Below are positions 8,034 through 16,323 of a stretch of 64,000 nucleotides of DNA, piece after piece. The notes under the pieces are model-generated. The model was given only the letters and a program-made list of their open reading frames with translations, was not told where the DNA came from and made no database searches. The stretch's first letter is position 1, and the number at the start of each line of letters is the position of its first letter. The stretch lies in contig NZ_RBEE01000042.1 in the NCBI RefSeq assembly GCF_003725795.1, forward strand, positions 310,001-374,000, in the 5' to 3' direction. Made by a program: the position numbers and the translations under genes. Source of the DNA: Pedobacter jejuensis (lineage in GTDB: Bacteria > Bacteroidota > Bacteroidia > Sphingobacteriales > Sphingobacteriaceae).

Positions 8034-8588
8034 CTATTTCTTCAACCGATAATTTTTATACAACTTAACTGCAATCATAATCGCCAATGCAACGCCCATA
8101 ATCCCAATTAAACCATAAATCCAATTTAATGAATTTTTTAAAATCACGATAAAGACGATTGCTATCATAAAAATAGTTGCCAATTCTCGCCACAATCGAA
8201 GTTGAAAACTGGTCATTTTAAATTGATTATTTTTAAGTTGCCTAACAATATTTTGGCAAATGAAATGATAGATTAACAACCCTACTACAAAACCGAGTTT
8301 AACCCACATCCAATCGGTTTGGAGCAAGCCTGGGCTTAAAGTAAGCATTGATATACCCGCTAAAACAGAAATAACCATCGCAGGAGTTGCAATGATATTC
8401 CATAGTGTGGCCTCCATTTTTGTGAATTGCTTTATAAGAATACTTTTTTCGGGTTCGGGTTTATCATTTGCTTCCGTATGGTAAATGAATAAACTTAAAA
8501 TGTAGAATAAACCTGCCATCCAGCTAATTACGAAAACAACATGTACTGCGAGGAAGTAGCGATAATATGGCGAAAGGGTTTCTATCAT
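8034..8588 (-). CDS. hemJ: HemJ-type protoporphyrinogen oxidase (CopD-like membrane protein)
   Basis: 184-residue membrane protein with four or five hydrophobic helices. The conserved histidine of HemJ is H16 in FLAVHVVFVISWMAGLFYI, and the conserved lysine is in WMWVKLGFVVGLLIYH near residue 100. HemJ oxidises protoporphyrinogen IX to protoporphyrin IX using haem and the respiratory chain. The position at the end of a hem cluster supports this over a copper-resistance CopD role. Its ATG overlaps the stop of the upstream zeta-like gene (ATGA), so hemJ translation may be coupled to that toxin gene. Confidence 0.85.
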   Translation of the reverse strand: MIETLSPYYRYFLAVHVVFVISWMAGLFYILSLFIYHTEANDKPEPEKSILIKQFTKMEATLWNIIATPAMVISVLAGISMLTLSPGLLQTDWMWVKLGFVVGLLIYHFICQNIVRQLKNNQFKMTSFQLRLWRELATIFMIAIVFIVILKNSLNWIYGLIGIMGVALAIMIAVKLYKNYRLKK

Positions 8589-9331
8589 AATTTAATTTTT
8601 TTCAGAATATACGTGTCAACCCAATTTGGAATATTCAAAAACTCTAGATTCAAAGTTCCATCCTTTATATTACCTAAATAATTATGCCTAGCGCCTGAAT
8701 TGTCCCAAAGATAAGTTTCATCAACCTCTTTTAACATATTTATAAGTAAATCCATTGTAAGAAAATATCGCTTTTCTATTTTGTCATCATTTACAAAATG
8801 ACCACCCTTTTTTACTCTATCCTTTACTCGCTCTGAATTCATTGCAGGTGTTTCTGTTCCAATAAAATATAGATAAATCTTGTAGTTATGCTGGTGAGCA
8901 AATTCGATGAGCTTCAATTTTGAAGGATGTGAGAAAACCGTTTCGAAAGAAAATGATTTTTTAGACTCAATTAATTTATGGCGAATAAAATCAGCTATAA
9001 TTGCAAAGTGATAGGAATTATAATCTTTCAATTCATTTTCACCTTTAACAATAACGTTTTCTTTTACAACTAAATTCCAGCTATCTGTTTTGAAACCAGC
9101 TTTAGTAAACAAACCATTTAATAAATAGAATTCTTCAAATTCAGATTGCGAACAAATAACATCAAATTCTGAAAGATTTAGAAAGTTATTTTTTTTAAAA
9201 TCTGATTCTAAGTTATCTGCATTTACAAAAAGTCGTGTAGAGAAATAAATGGGTTTTATAGAATTGTAAAGAGTGGTTTTACCCGAACCGTTTGGCCCAG
9301 CAAAAATTCGTAACTTAGGCTTAGTAGCCAT
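8585..9331 (-). CDS. Zeta-toxin-like P-loop kinase
   Basis: 248 residues with Walker A GPNGSGKTT at residues 12-20, the SFSFETVFS strand seen in zeta/UNAG-kinase proteins, and the basic RVKDRVKKGGHFVNDDKI segment typical of the lid. Zeta toxins phosphorylate UDP-N-acetylglucosamine and so block cell-wall synthesis. Many chromosomal relatives remain untested. The small gene just upstream (2-base gap) is the probable antitoxin. The last base pairs overlap the hemJ start (ATGA). All recognisable motifs are intact, so I see no sign of inactivation. Confidence 0.75.
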   Translation of the reverse strand: MATKPKLRIFAGPNGSGKTTLYNSIKPIYFSTRLFVNADNLESDFKKNNFLNLSEFDVICSQSEFEEFYLLNGLFTKAGFKTDSWNLVVKENVIVKGENELKDYNSYHFAIIADFIRHKLIESKKSFSFETVFSHPSKLKLIEFAHQHNYKIYLYFIGTETPAMNSERVKDRVKKGGHFVNDDKIEKRYFLTMDLLINMLKEVDETYLWDNSGARHNYLGNIKDGTLNLEFLNIPNWVDTYILKKIKL

Positions 9332-9333
9332 TA

Positions 9334-9567
9334 TTAAAAAAGTTTAATCTTCTTACTAGTAACCTTTTTTTTTGCGAAACTTCCTGAAGAAATTTTTATT
9401 GTTTCTCCATTCTTGAAAGTTCTGTAAACTCCATCAGGTTTAACTTCAGTTCTACCCAAATTCATAGCATCAACTACCCGAAGAACATCATCCATCGATT
9501 TATTTATGGCATCAATTACCTGTTTAATGGGTAATTTATCTTCGTCTTGTAGTGATTTAACAGTCAT
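9334..9567 (-). CDS. Probable antitoxin of the zeta-like toxin
   Basis: 77-residue protein ending 2 bases before the toxin start codon. It begins with a helical, acidic stretch (LPIKQVIDAINKSMDDVLRVVDAM), has a central TFKNGETIKISSGSF strand, and ends in a Lys-rich tail. I recognise no specific DNA-binding domain. The assignment rests on size, position and coupling with the P-loop toxin. Confidence 0.6.
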   Translation of the reverse strand: MTVKSLQDEDKLPIKQVIDAINKSMDDVLRVVDAMNLGRTEVKPDGVYRTFKNGETIKISSGSFAKKKVTSKKIKLF

Positions 9568-9642
9568 GAATAATTAAATAAGTGTAAGTACAAAAATCAA
9601 ATATAACAATTAAGAACTGCTGTTCAAATGCAAAAAGACAGT

Positions 9643-9693
9643 TTAAAATAAATCAGAATGTGTACCGATTCTTAATAGGATTATTTCTTTTCT
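9643..9693 (-). other. Out-of-frame C-terminus of the YafQ-like toxin
   Basis: Read one base out of register with the gene at 9681-9923, this stretch codes LLRIGTHSDLF followed by a stop at 9643-9645. This is the conserved YafQ ending (R-TGTH-xx-LF in E. coli YafQ) that supplies the catalytic Arg, His and Phe. Adding one A to the AAAA run near 9688-9691 joins the two parts into one frame of about 93 codons. Confidence 0.8.
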
Positions 9694-9923
9694 TCCCTAA
9701 TCTTAAACCAAATAATTAGTAAATCAGGTTTAATATGAGCCTCCCAGTTATTCTTATAATTTCCAATTAATTTATGTGGAAGATATTTTTTCTCAATACC
9801 ATTGGCACCGTTTGCTTGTAGTTTTTCCAAAAAATCCTCAATCAAGTCAAAATTTTTAGTTGCTCTTTTGATTACTTTTTTTGCGTCTTTTTTGAATTGA
9901 ATAGTTGGTTTTAAAGTAAACAT
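9681..9923 (-). CDS. YafQ/RelE-type toxin, truncated by frameshift
   Basis: 80-residue remnant of a YafQ-family mRNA interferase. It contains the family core IQFKKDAKKVIKRATK, the KYLPHKL loop, and the WEAHIKPDLLIIWFKI strand that carries His and Asp active-site residues. It stops at EEKK, before the last strand. That strand is present just downstream in another frame, so the product as read lacks the catalytic Arg, His and Phe. The gene starts at ATG and shares one base (TAATG) with the upstream antitoxin stop. It is most simply a pseudogene or a sequencing error. Slippage on the A-run is the third possibility. Confidence 0.8.
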   Translation of the reverse strand: MFTLKPTIQFKKDAKKVIKRATKNFDLIEDFLEKLQANGANGIEKKYLPHKLIGNYKNNWEAHIKPDLLIIWFKIREEKK

Positions 9924-10132
9924 TATAAAGAACCGAGAAATGATTTTATATCTTTTATTGGCTCACCAACTCCAATACCTTCATGTGCATCTTCAATGGT
10001 TTTGCGGGTAAGTTCATTTGGAGTTCTAGGTTTCTTTGCACTTTTTTTATGAATAGTAACACCAAGCTCTTTAAGTAAGCTTTTTACTAACGAACTTTTG
10101 TTTTCAGGAATATCGATAATTAATGTTTCCAT
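9923..10132 (-). CDS. Antitoxin paired with the YafQ-like toxin
   Basis: 69 residues, starting at METLIIDIPENKSS. The longer open frame (to 10138) begins with TTG, so I prefer this ATG. The N-terminus could form a RelB/DUF2683-like dimerisation segment, the middle is basic (HKKSAKKPRTPNELT), and the end has the GIGVGEPIKDIKSFL motif common in antitoxins of YafQ and RelE toxins. It overlaps the toxin start by one base. The antitoxin appears intact while its toxin is not. That is the order of decay expected, since losing the antitoxin first would be lethal. Confidence 0.75.
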   Translation of the reverse strand: METLIIDIPENKSSLVKSLLKELGVTIHKKSAKKPRTPNELTRKTIEDAHEGIGVGEPIKDIKSFLGSL

Positions 10133-10190
10133 ACTCAAATATAACGAAATTTAGCCTTCGTCCAAATTCTCCTAGAACGGTCTTTGAGCT

Positions 10191-11216
10191 CTAATACCTA
10201 AACTCTTTTACCACCTCAATCGCATATTTTACATTCTCGAAAGGAATATCAGGCATAATGCCATGACCTAAGTTGAAAATAAAACCTTCAGTTCCACGCA
10301 TGCGTTCGAACAACTTATGAATTTGTGCTTTAATTACCGATTGGTCTGCGTATAAAATATGCGGGTCTAAATTCCCTTGAACGGCAATACCAGCAGGCAA
10401 AGCATTTTTAATGTTCAGTAAATCTGCATTCCAATCAACCGAAATCACATCAGGTTTAGCCTCTGCCATCATCGGTGCAAAAACCGAACTTCCTTTACAG
10501 AAAGAAATCACCGGAATATCTTTTCGGTTTAAGTTGGAGATAATTTCCTGAATATAAAGGTGAGAAAACTCCTGATAATCACTCCATGATAAAGCAAGTG
10601 CCCAGCTATCAAAAATCTGAACAGCATTTACACCAGCCGTAATTTGAAGATTCAAATAGTCGGCTGTTACTTTAGCTATTTTAGCCAAAAGTTTATGCGC
10701 CAACTCGGGTTGGTTGTGTATAAAAAGCTTGGTTAATTTAAAATCTTTTGATGAACCGCCTTCAATTAAGTAACTCATCACCGTAAAAGGTGCACCAGCA
10801 AAACCGATTAAAGGAATGCTTCCATTTAACCGCTGTTGAATTACTTTAATGGCATCAGCTACGTACTGCAATTCATCTAAACAATCTACATTTAAGTTTT
10901 CTACATCTTGTGCAGTTCGTACCGGGTTTGCAAACTTCGGACCAACGCCTTGAGTAAAGCTCAAATCGCCACCCATTGCCTCGCCAGTTACTAAAATATC
11001 GCAGAATAAAATCGCTGCATCAATACCCAACAAATCGACAGGTAACATGGTAACATCGGCTGCAATTTCCGGGGTTTTGCACATCTCTAAAAAAGAGTAT
11101 TTGTTTTTAATCTCCCAGTATTGTGGCATAAAACGACCAGCCTGACGCATCATCCATACGGGTGGACGTTCTGTTTGTTTCGAAAATGCAGCGTCTAAAA
11201 ATAAATTGTTCTTCAT
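10191..11216 (-). CDS. hemE: Uroporphyrinogen decarboxylase
   Basis: 341 residues, the normal length for HemE, which removes four carboxyl groups from uroporphyrinogen III to give coproporphyrinogen III. The signature PPVWMMRQAGRFMPQY lies at 18-33 with its substrate-binding arginines, and further conserved blocks are ILFCDIL, GFAGAPFTVMSYL, and NLGHGIMP near the C-terminus. It follows the two-component/TPR trio and precedes the toxin-antitoxin block on the same strand. A bipartite palindrome lies about 20 bases upstream of its start codon. Confidence 0.96.
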   Translation of the reverse strand: MKNNLFLDAAFSKQTERPPVWMMRQAGRFMPQYWEIKNKYSFLEMCKTPEIAADVTMLPVDLLGIDAAILFCDILVTGEAMGGDLSFTQGVGPKFANPVRTAQDVENLNVDCLDELQYVADAIKVIQQRLNGSIPLIGFAGAPFTVMSYLIEGGSSKDFKLTKLFIHNQPELAHKLLAKIAKVTADYLNLQITAGVNAVQIFDSWALALSWSDYQEFSHLYIQEIISNLNRKDIPVISFCKGSSVFAPMMAEAKPDVISVDWNADLLNIKNALPAGIAVQGNLDPHILYADQSVIKAQIHKLFERMRGTEGFIFNLGHGIMPDIPFENVKYAIEVVKEFRY

Positions 11217-11235
11217 GTTTTGTATTAGTGTCGTA

Positions 11236-11304
11236 CGGTCGTCACCCTGAATTCATTTCAGGATCTTAATAGCAAGAAAGATGCTGAACTAATTCAGCAT
11301 GACG
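11236..11304. repeat. One full bipartite palindrome unit
   Basis: CACCCTGAA...TTCAGGAT followed after about 17 bases by AGATGCTGAA...TTCAGCATGACG, the same two-palindrome unit and order as the 21.7-kb array. It is located in the hemE upstream region. Confidence 0.85.
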
Positions 11305-11406
11305 TTGAGCAAAAATTTAATTCTGCAAAGGTATAAAATAAAAAAAAACGAAGTACCTTTTTATGCTTAAAGCGGTATTCCGTTTCTCAAAATGACAATA
11401 CGAGTA

Positions 11407-11922
11407 TTATAATTTACTTATTTCTTTTTCAATCTTAACGATTATATCTTTCGAACGTGTCGATTCTGCAAGTTCATTAGCTAAATTAACATAAGCCTCG
11501 GCTCTTTCCTTATCCTTTTTTCGCAGAGCGAGATTAGCTAAATGTATCAAAACGTAACCCTTTTGGGTTTTGCCACCAACAGGAAAACGACTTGCCAATT
11601 GAAAATGATATTCTGCTTTTTCGTAATCTTCTTCTTTCAAGGCCATATTACCTTGCATAAATTCATAGTAGCCGCGTCGGTTTTTTGATAACCTTTCCGG
11701 ATTTGGAACTTCGGCAAGCATCAGCTTTGCTTTTGAAAATTCATTGTTCTTAAAATATTTAGAGGCCATTAAAACAGAACTATGTCTGAAATGACTCCAA
11801 ATAATAAAAACAAAAAGAAAGCCTGCAACTGCTGCCAACTCGTATTGATTGAAATAAACACAAACCAATGCGGCAAGCACAAAAACGGCCATCAAGACAT
11901 ATCTGCCGAGACTGCTATACAT
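11407..11922 (-). CDS. Membrane-anchored TPR-like protein
   Basis: 171 residues with two hydrophobic N-terminal segments (about 7-25 and 28-45) and then helix pairs resembling tetratricopeptide repeats: SSVLMASKYFKNNEFSKAKLMLAE, GYYEFMQGNMALKEEDYEKAEYHF, and VLIHLANLALRKKDKERAEAY. TPR proteins mediate protein contacts. The gene follows the response regulator with a one-base overlap and would be co-translated with it, suggesting a role in the same signalling unit. A specific function cannot be read from the sequence. Confidence 0.7.
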   Translation of the reverse strand: MYSSLGRYVLMAVFVLAALVCVYFNQYELAAVAGFLFVFIIWSHFRHSSVLMASKYFKNNEFSKAKLMLAEVPNPERLSKNRRGYYEFMQGNMALKEEDYEKAEYHFQLASRFPVGGKTQKGYVLIHLANLALRKKDKERAEAYVNLANELAESTRSKDIIVKIEKEISKL

Positions 11923-12626
11923 TAATGAATATCAGTGAATTTATAGCCCACACCACGAATAGAGTGGAAATAGACAGGATTCTTCTGGTCTGGTTCGAAG
12001 TATTTACGGAATGTTAAAATGAAGTTATCAATCGTTCTGGTTGATGGATAAACATCATAATTCCAAACGGTTTCTAAAATCTGTTCGCGAGAAACTGCAT
12101 CGTTTTTACGCTCTATCAAAAGCTTCAACAACATAGTTTCTTTTTTTGTTAATGGCGTGATTGTTCCATCATCATGTTTCAATTCAAATGAATTAAAATA
12201 GATGGTTTTATCGCCGATTTTGTAAGAGTTTAACTCTTTTAAATCATCTGATTTTAAGCTGCGTTTAACCAAAATTCCCACACGAAGAATCAACTCTTCT
12301 AAGTTAAATGGTTTAACTAAATAGTCATCAGCTCCTTTTTTCAAACCTAAAACTCGATCTTCAGATGTGTTTTTAGCTGTTAAAAACATAATTGGAACTT
12401 CTGCATTTTCTAAACGGATAGTTTCACAAACCTGGAAACCATCCATTTCTGGCAACATTACATCTAAAATAATTAGATTAAAACGTTCTTCCTTAAATAT
12501 TTTAAGAGCGGTTTTGCCATCTTTAACGGCGTGAACTTTATAACCCTCAAGTTCGAGGTTTAATTTGATAGCATCTAACAAGTGGTCCTCGTCTTCTACC
12601 AATAGAATTCTTAATTTTTGTGACAT
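11922..12626 (-). CDS. OmpR/PhoB-type response regulator (RprY-like)
   Basis: 234 residues. Receiver domain 1-120 with acidic pocket E11-D12, phosphorylation site D55 in LIILDVMLPEMDG, and the conserved lysine in YLVKPF. The winged-helix DNA-binding domain is about 135-232 (TPLTKKETMLLKLL, RTIDNFILTFRKYF, RGVGYKF). Resembles RprY of Bacteroides. Translated from a gene 8 bases after the kinase stop codon, and overlaps the TPR gene by one base. Target genes are not visible from this window. Confidence 0.92.
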   Translation of the reverse strand: MSQKLRILLVEDEDHLLDAIKLNLELEGYKVHAVKDGKTALKIFKEERFNLIILDVMLPEMDGFQVCETIRLENAEVPIMFLTAKNTSEDRVLGLKKGADDYLVKPFNLEELILRVGILVKRSLKSDDLKELNSYKIGDKTIYFNSFELKHDDGTITPLTKKETMLLKLLIERKNDAVSREQILETVWNYDVYPSTRTIDNFILTFRKYFEPDQKNPVYFHSIRGVGYKFTDIH

Positions 12627-12634
12627 AATTGAGA

Positions 12635-13501
12635 TTAACTAAATGTTACTTCAAAAATACTTCCCTGAGGCAAATTGTCTTTTACTGTAATATCTGCATC
12701 ATGGTATTGTAAAACCTCTTTCACAATAAACAAGCCTAAACCCGTTCCTTTCGCTTTCCTGACATTCTCATTACCAACGCGGTAAAACTTATCAAATATC
12801 AACATTTTTTCGGCATCTGAAATACCTGGTCCTTTATCTATCACACTTAATCTCAAATGCCCATCAACCTCATCTAAAAGCACATTTATCTCATCACAAG
12901 GACTTGAATACTTTACTGCATTTTCAATCAAATTGGTAACAACAGACGATAAGGCAAATTTGTCACCCACCAACTGCAAATTTGGCTGAATTTGAGCATT
13001 TATCAATTGCTCGTTTCCACAAGAGTGTACCTGCAGCCTATCCGTAATTTTGTAAACCAACTCCGAAAAATTAAATTCCTCTTTCGGAAAGGTGTAAGAG
13101 CGGTTTTCAATTTTGGTTGCCAACAACATATTTTCCACCAAATCATCCAAACGCTCTATATCTTTTAGCGAATTATTAAGCAAAGATGTTTGCCTGGCTT
13201 TATCTAAATCCCTTTTAACAATCGTCTGGATGGAAAGTTTTATCGCTGCCAAAGGCGATTTTAACTCATGCGTAATCGACATCAAGAAATTCTGCTGCTG
13301 CTCTCTTAATTTATCCTCACGTTTTAACGATTGATGCAAAAAATAACCACCAATACATAACAGAAATAAAAATACAGAACCTTCACCCATAATCATCGTC
13401 ATGCGGCTGGGTTGCAAGCGCACAACCAAAGTACCCCAAGAAATAAGCTGAATTAAGGCGTAAAGTAGTAAAGCGTAAAAGATTATGATGGATTTTTTCA
13501 T
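12635..13501 (-). CDS. Sensor histidine kinase (RprX-like)
   Basis: 288 residues. Two membrane segments (about 5-27 and 42-56) with almost no loop between, so it probably has no extracellular sensor domain. The phosphoacceptor is H78 in SITHELKSPLAAIK. The ATPase domain shows the N-box NLIENAVKYSS, G1 DKGPGIS and G2 GTGLGLFIVKEV. It heads the kinase, regulator, TPR operon inserted in the haem cluster between hemL and hemE. The short loop suggests sensing within or near the membrane. Confidence 0.92.
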   Translation of the reverse strand: MKKSIIIFYALLLYALIQLISWGTLVVRLQPSRMTMIMGEGSVFLFLLCIGGYFLHQSLKREDKLREQQQNFLMSITHELKSPLAAIKLSIQTIVKRDLDKARQTSLLNNSLKDIERLDDLVENMLLATKIENRSYTFPKEEFNFSELVYKITDRLQVHSCGNEQLINAQIQPNLQLVGDKFALSSVVTNLIENAVKYSSPCDEINVLLDEVDGHLRLSVIDKGPGISDAEKMLIFDKFYRVGNENVRKAKGTGLGLFIVKEVLQYHDADITVKDNLPQGSIFEVTFS

Positions 13502-13903
13502 CTGTCTCTATCAGGATTTTTATAATTTAAGGATTTTAAAATACTTATTAGCATATTAATACTGAGTATAGTTGAAATATGAAAAGCAAGTTTCTGTTTT
13601 CTTAGGTTATTTCAGTCCCGCTTTTCGTTACAATCTTTTTGCGATTGTCAGTCGGAGCTTGTGAAGACCTGCATCAAAAAGTATTTCCACTACAATAGGG
13701 TTTAGATAACTTGGGTTTGTGCCTAAAACAAGGAACACCCCGCCTTTCAGGCACCCCTCTAAAAGAGGGGAATTCCCCTCAAAGTTCTATAAACACCATG
13801 AGCTTATATTTTCTTATATGTCTTATATGGTTGAAAACTCAATATTCTCTGTGAAAACCTTCGTTTTCTCTATCGTAAAAACTATCAGCTGTAAAGGCTG
13901 ATG
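13502..13903. repeat. Repeat-filled intergenic region, no gene
   Basis: 402 bases between the kinase and hemL. From about 13560 to 13710 it contains a diverged dispersed repeat (GAAAAGCAAGTTTCTG, then CAGTCCCGCTTTTCGTTACA, then CTACAATAGGGTTTAGATAA) that recurs near 16470-16580, in part near 18625, and in reverse near 43.1 kb. At 13754-13780 are overlapping GC-rich palindromes (CCCCTCTAAAAGAGGGG and GAGGGGAATTCCCCTC). A 60-codon plus-strand frame here has no family features. Confidence 0.6.
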
Positions 13904-15274
13904 CTACGACCTAAAAACCAAATCTAATGCCTCAAAAATTGCTCTCTTCGCCTTCTCCAATTCAATCTTCGTATGTGCTGCAGAAACAAAACCAACTTCA
14001 TAACCAGATGGACCTAAATAAATTCCCCTGTTCAACAACTCACGATGCATGATTTTGAATTTTTCCATGCTACCCGCGTCAATATCATCAGCCGATTGAA
14101 TTTTATCTCTATCCGTAAAAGCGAACCAAAAAATAGAACCAACAGTAAACACCTTAAATTTATAATTTCTAGCTGTAGCAAAACGCTGAATACTTGCTAC
14201 AAAATCCTGGGTTTTATTATTTAAATCTTTATAAAAACCCGATTTATTTAGTTCTGTTAAAGTTGCAATACCCGCAGCCATAGCTACCGGATTACCCGAT
14301 AACGTACCGGCCTGATAAACTCCACCATCTGGAGAAATTTGCGACATGATTTCAGCCGATGCACCATACATACCAACAGGCAAACCTCCGCCAATAATTT
14401 TTCCGTAAGTTACAATATCCGGTTTAACACCATAATGGGCTGCTGCACCTTCAAAACCAACTCTGAAACCGGTAATCACTTCATCAAAAATAAGTAATGA
14501 ATTATTTTCTGTACAAATTTTACGTAGGAAATGTATGTAATCTTCATCCTGAATAATTAACCCATTATTCGCAGGAATTCCTTCGATAATTACTGCTGCT
14601 ATCTGGTCTTTAAATTGCGCAAAAGCTTGCTCAATTGCTACCGTATCATTTAAAGGAATTACAATGGTTTCTTCCGCAAAAGATTTTGGTACACCTGCCG
14701 AAGAAGTTTCGCCAAAAGTTACTAAACCCGAACCCGCTTTAACCAAAAGAGCGTCTGTATGACCATGGTAACAGCCCTCAAATTTTAAAATTTTATCTCT
14801 ACCTGTAAAACCTCTTGCCAAACGAATCGCCGACATTACAGCCTCTGTTCCAGAACTTGTAAAACGAATTTTTTCTACAAAACGATTGTTCTTAATAATC
14901 AATTCTGCTAATTCATTTTCTAAAGCTGTTGGAGCGCCGAAACTCATTCCGTTTTGCATCACTTCGGTAACTTTCTCCCTAATTTTAGAGTTATTATGCC
15001 CCAAAATTAATGGACCCCAACTTCCACAGAAATCAATAAATTGATTACCATCCACATCCCAAATGTAGCAACCATCACCTTTTTCGATAAAAAGTGGCGT
15101 ACCATAAACAGACTTGAAAGCCCTAACCGGTGAATTCACTCCTCCAGGGAAATACGTTTTTGATTTCTCATACAGCTCTGCAGATTTTACCCTCGAAATA
15201 TCAGGTTTACTGCCTGTATTTACCGGAACATCGGCCTCGTTGCCTGAAAACATTTTCTTTAATGAATCTAACAT
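13904..15274 (-). CDS. hemL: Glutamate-1-semialdehyde 2,1-aminomutase
   Basis: 456 residues of a fold-type I PLP enzyme that converts glutamate-1-semialdehyde to 5-aminolevulinate. The PLP lysine is K292 in TYGKIIGGGLPVG, preceded by the FDEVITGFRVG block. SGTEAVMSAIRLARG and CYHGHTDALLVKAGSG are the expected cofactor-binding motifs. The enzyme is about 25 residues longer than most homologues at the N-terminus, so translation may begin at the second Met (residue 8). Together with hemA it shows the C5 route from glutamyl-tRNA, not the Shemin route. Confidence 0.95.
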   Translation of the reverse strand: MLDSLKKMFSGNEADVPVNTGSKPDISRVKSAELYEKSKTYFPGGVNSPVRAFKSVYGTPLFIEKGDGCYIWDVDGNQFIDFCGSWGPLILGHNNSKIREKVTEVMQNGMSFGAPTALENELAELIIKNNRFVEKIRFTSSGTEAVMSAIRLARGFTGRDKILKFEGCYHGHTDALLVKAGSGLVTFGETSSAGVPKSFAEETIVIPLNDTVAIEQAFAQFKDQIAAVIIEGIPANNGLIIQDEDYIHFLRKICTENNSLLIFDEVITGFRVGFEGAAAHYGVKPDIVTYGKIIGGGLPVGMYGASAEIMSQISPDGGVYQAGTLSGNPVAMAAGIATLTELNKSGFYKDLNNKTQDFVASIQRFATARNYKFKVFTVGSIFWFAFTDRDKIQSADDIDAGSMEKFKIMHRELLNRGIYLGPSGYEVGFVSAAHTKIELEKAKRAIFEALDLVFRS

Positions 15275-15354
15275 TCTTTTAGTTTTAAGTCGTACGTTTT
15301 AAGTTTTAAGTTTACGGATAACGTAGAACTTACAACCTATAACTTACAACTCTT

Positions 15355-16323
15355 TTAAATCCAATCGTTATTTAAAATATCTTTAATGTGGTAAGTGGTA
15401 ATAATACTTGCTCCAGCTCTTGCAAAGGCATGCATTGTTTCCATTACTACTTTTTGTTCATCAATCCAGCCACGTTCTGCAGCAGCTTTAACCATCGAAT
15501 ATTCGCCCGATACATTATAAACCGCAATAGGCAAATTGGTATCTTGCTTTAACCGCTGAATAATATCCAGATAAGCCAAACCCGGTTTTACCATTAAAAC
15601 ATCTGCGCCTTCTTGTTCATCCAGTTTCGCTTCTCGCAAGGCTTCCAAAGGGTTTCTAAAATCCATTTGATAGGCTTTTCTATCGCCTTTACTTGGTGCA
15701 CAATCTGCTGCTTCTCTAAAAGGGCCATAATAAGCAGATGCAAACTTTGTAGCGTGACTCATAATGGCTGCATTTACAAAACCATTGTCATCCAGCAAAT
15801 TCCGTATCGCTTCGATTCGCCCATCCATCATGTCAGATGGTGCAAACATATCTGCACCGGCTTCCGCATGTGTTAAAGCCATCTTGGCAATCACTTCAAC
15901 GGTTTTATCATTCTGAACGTAGTCGTTTTCTAAAATACCGCAATGCCCATGCGTGGTGTAAGAGCAAACGCAAACATCGGTAATCACGTATAAATCTTCG
16001 CCGAATTGCTTTTTTAATTCACGCACCGCTGTAGGTACTAACGAATGGTCGTGATAAGCAGATTTTGCTTCCGCCGATTTTTCGTCACCAACACCAAAAA
16101 GCATAATTTTATTTAAGCCTTTTTTCATTCCCGCTTCCACATCCTTTACCAAAGCATCAACCGAATAGTGGTTTACGCCCGGCATGGCATCAATTGCATG
16201 GGTAACATTCGTTCCTGACACCACAAAATACGGATATACAAACATATCTTTCGATAGTCGGGTTTCGGCTACCATCTCTCTAACCAACGGGTTCTTCCTC
16301 AATCTTCTCGGACGATGTAACAT
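15355..16323 (-). CDS. hemB: Porphobilinogen synthase (5-aminolevulinate dehydratase)
   Basis: 322 residues from MLHRPRRLRKNPLV. The two Schiff-base lysines are K193 (SHATKFASAYYGPFR) and K246 (VLMVKPGLAYLD), and the zinc cysteines C118, C120, C128 (DVCVCSYTTHGHCG) mark the zinc-dependent type. It condenses two 5-aminolevulinate molecules to porphobilinogen. The open frame runs another 25 codons upstream to 16398, but those codons translate a GC-rich intergenic palindrome (SSPLGRVGWG), so I take the ATG at 16323 as the start. It lies between hemL and hemCD. Confidence 0.95.
   Translation of the reverse strand: MLHRPRRLRKNPLVREMVAETRLSKDMFVYPYFVVSGTNVTHAIDAMPGVNHYSVDALVKDVEAGMKKGLNKIMLFGVGDEKSAEAKSAYHDHSLVPTAVRELKKQFGEDLYVITDVCVCSYTTHGHCGILENDYVQNDKTVEVIAKMALTHAEAGADMFAPSDMMDGRIEAIRNLLDDNGFVNAAIMSHATKFASAYYGPFREAADCAPSKGDRKAYQMDFRNPLEALREAKLDEQEGADVLMVKPGLAYLDIIQRLKQDTNLPIAVYNVSGEYSMVKAAAERGWIDEQKVVMETMHAFARAGASIITTYHIKDILNNDWI

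Noticed and set aside
13719..13901. 60-codon plus-strand frame before hemL
   Set aside because: It spans known intergenic palindromes, with no family match or start signal.
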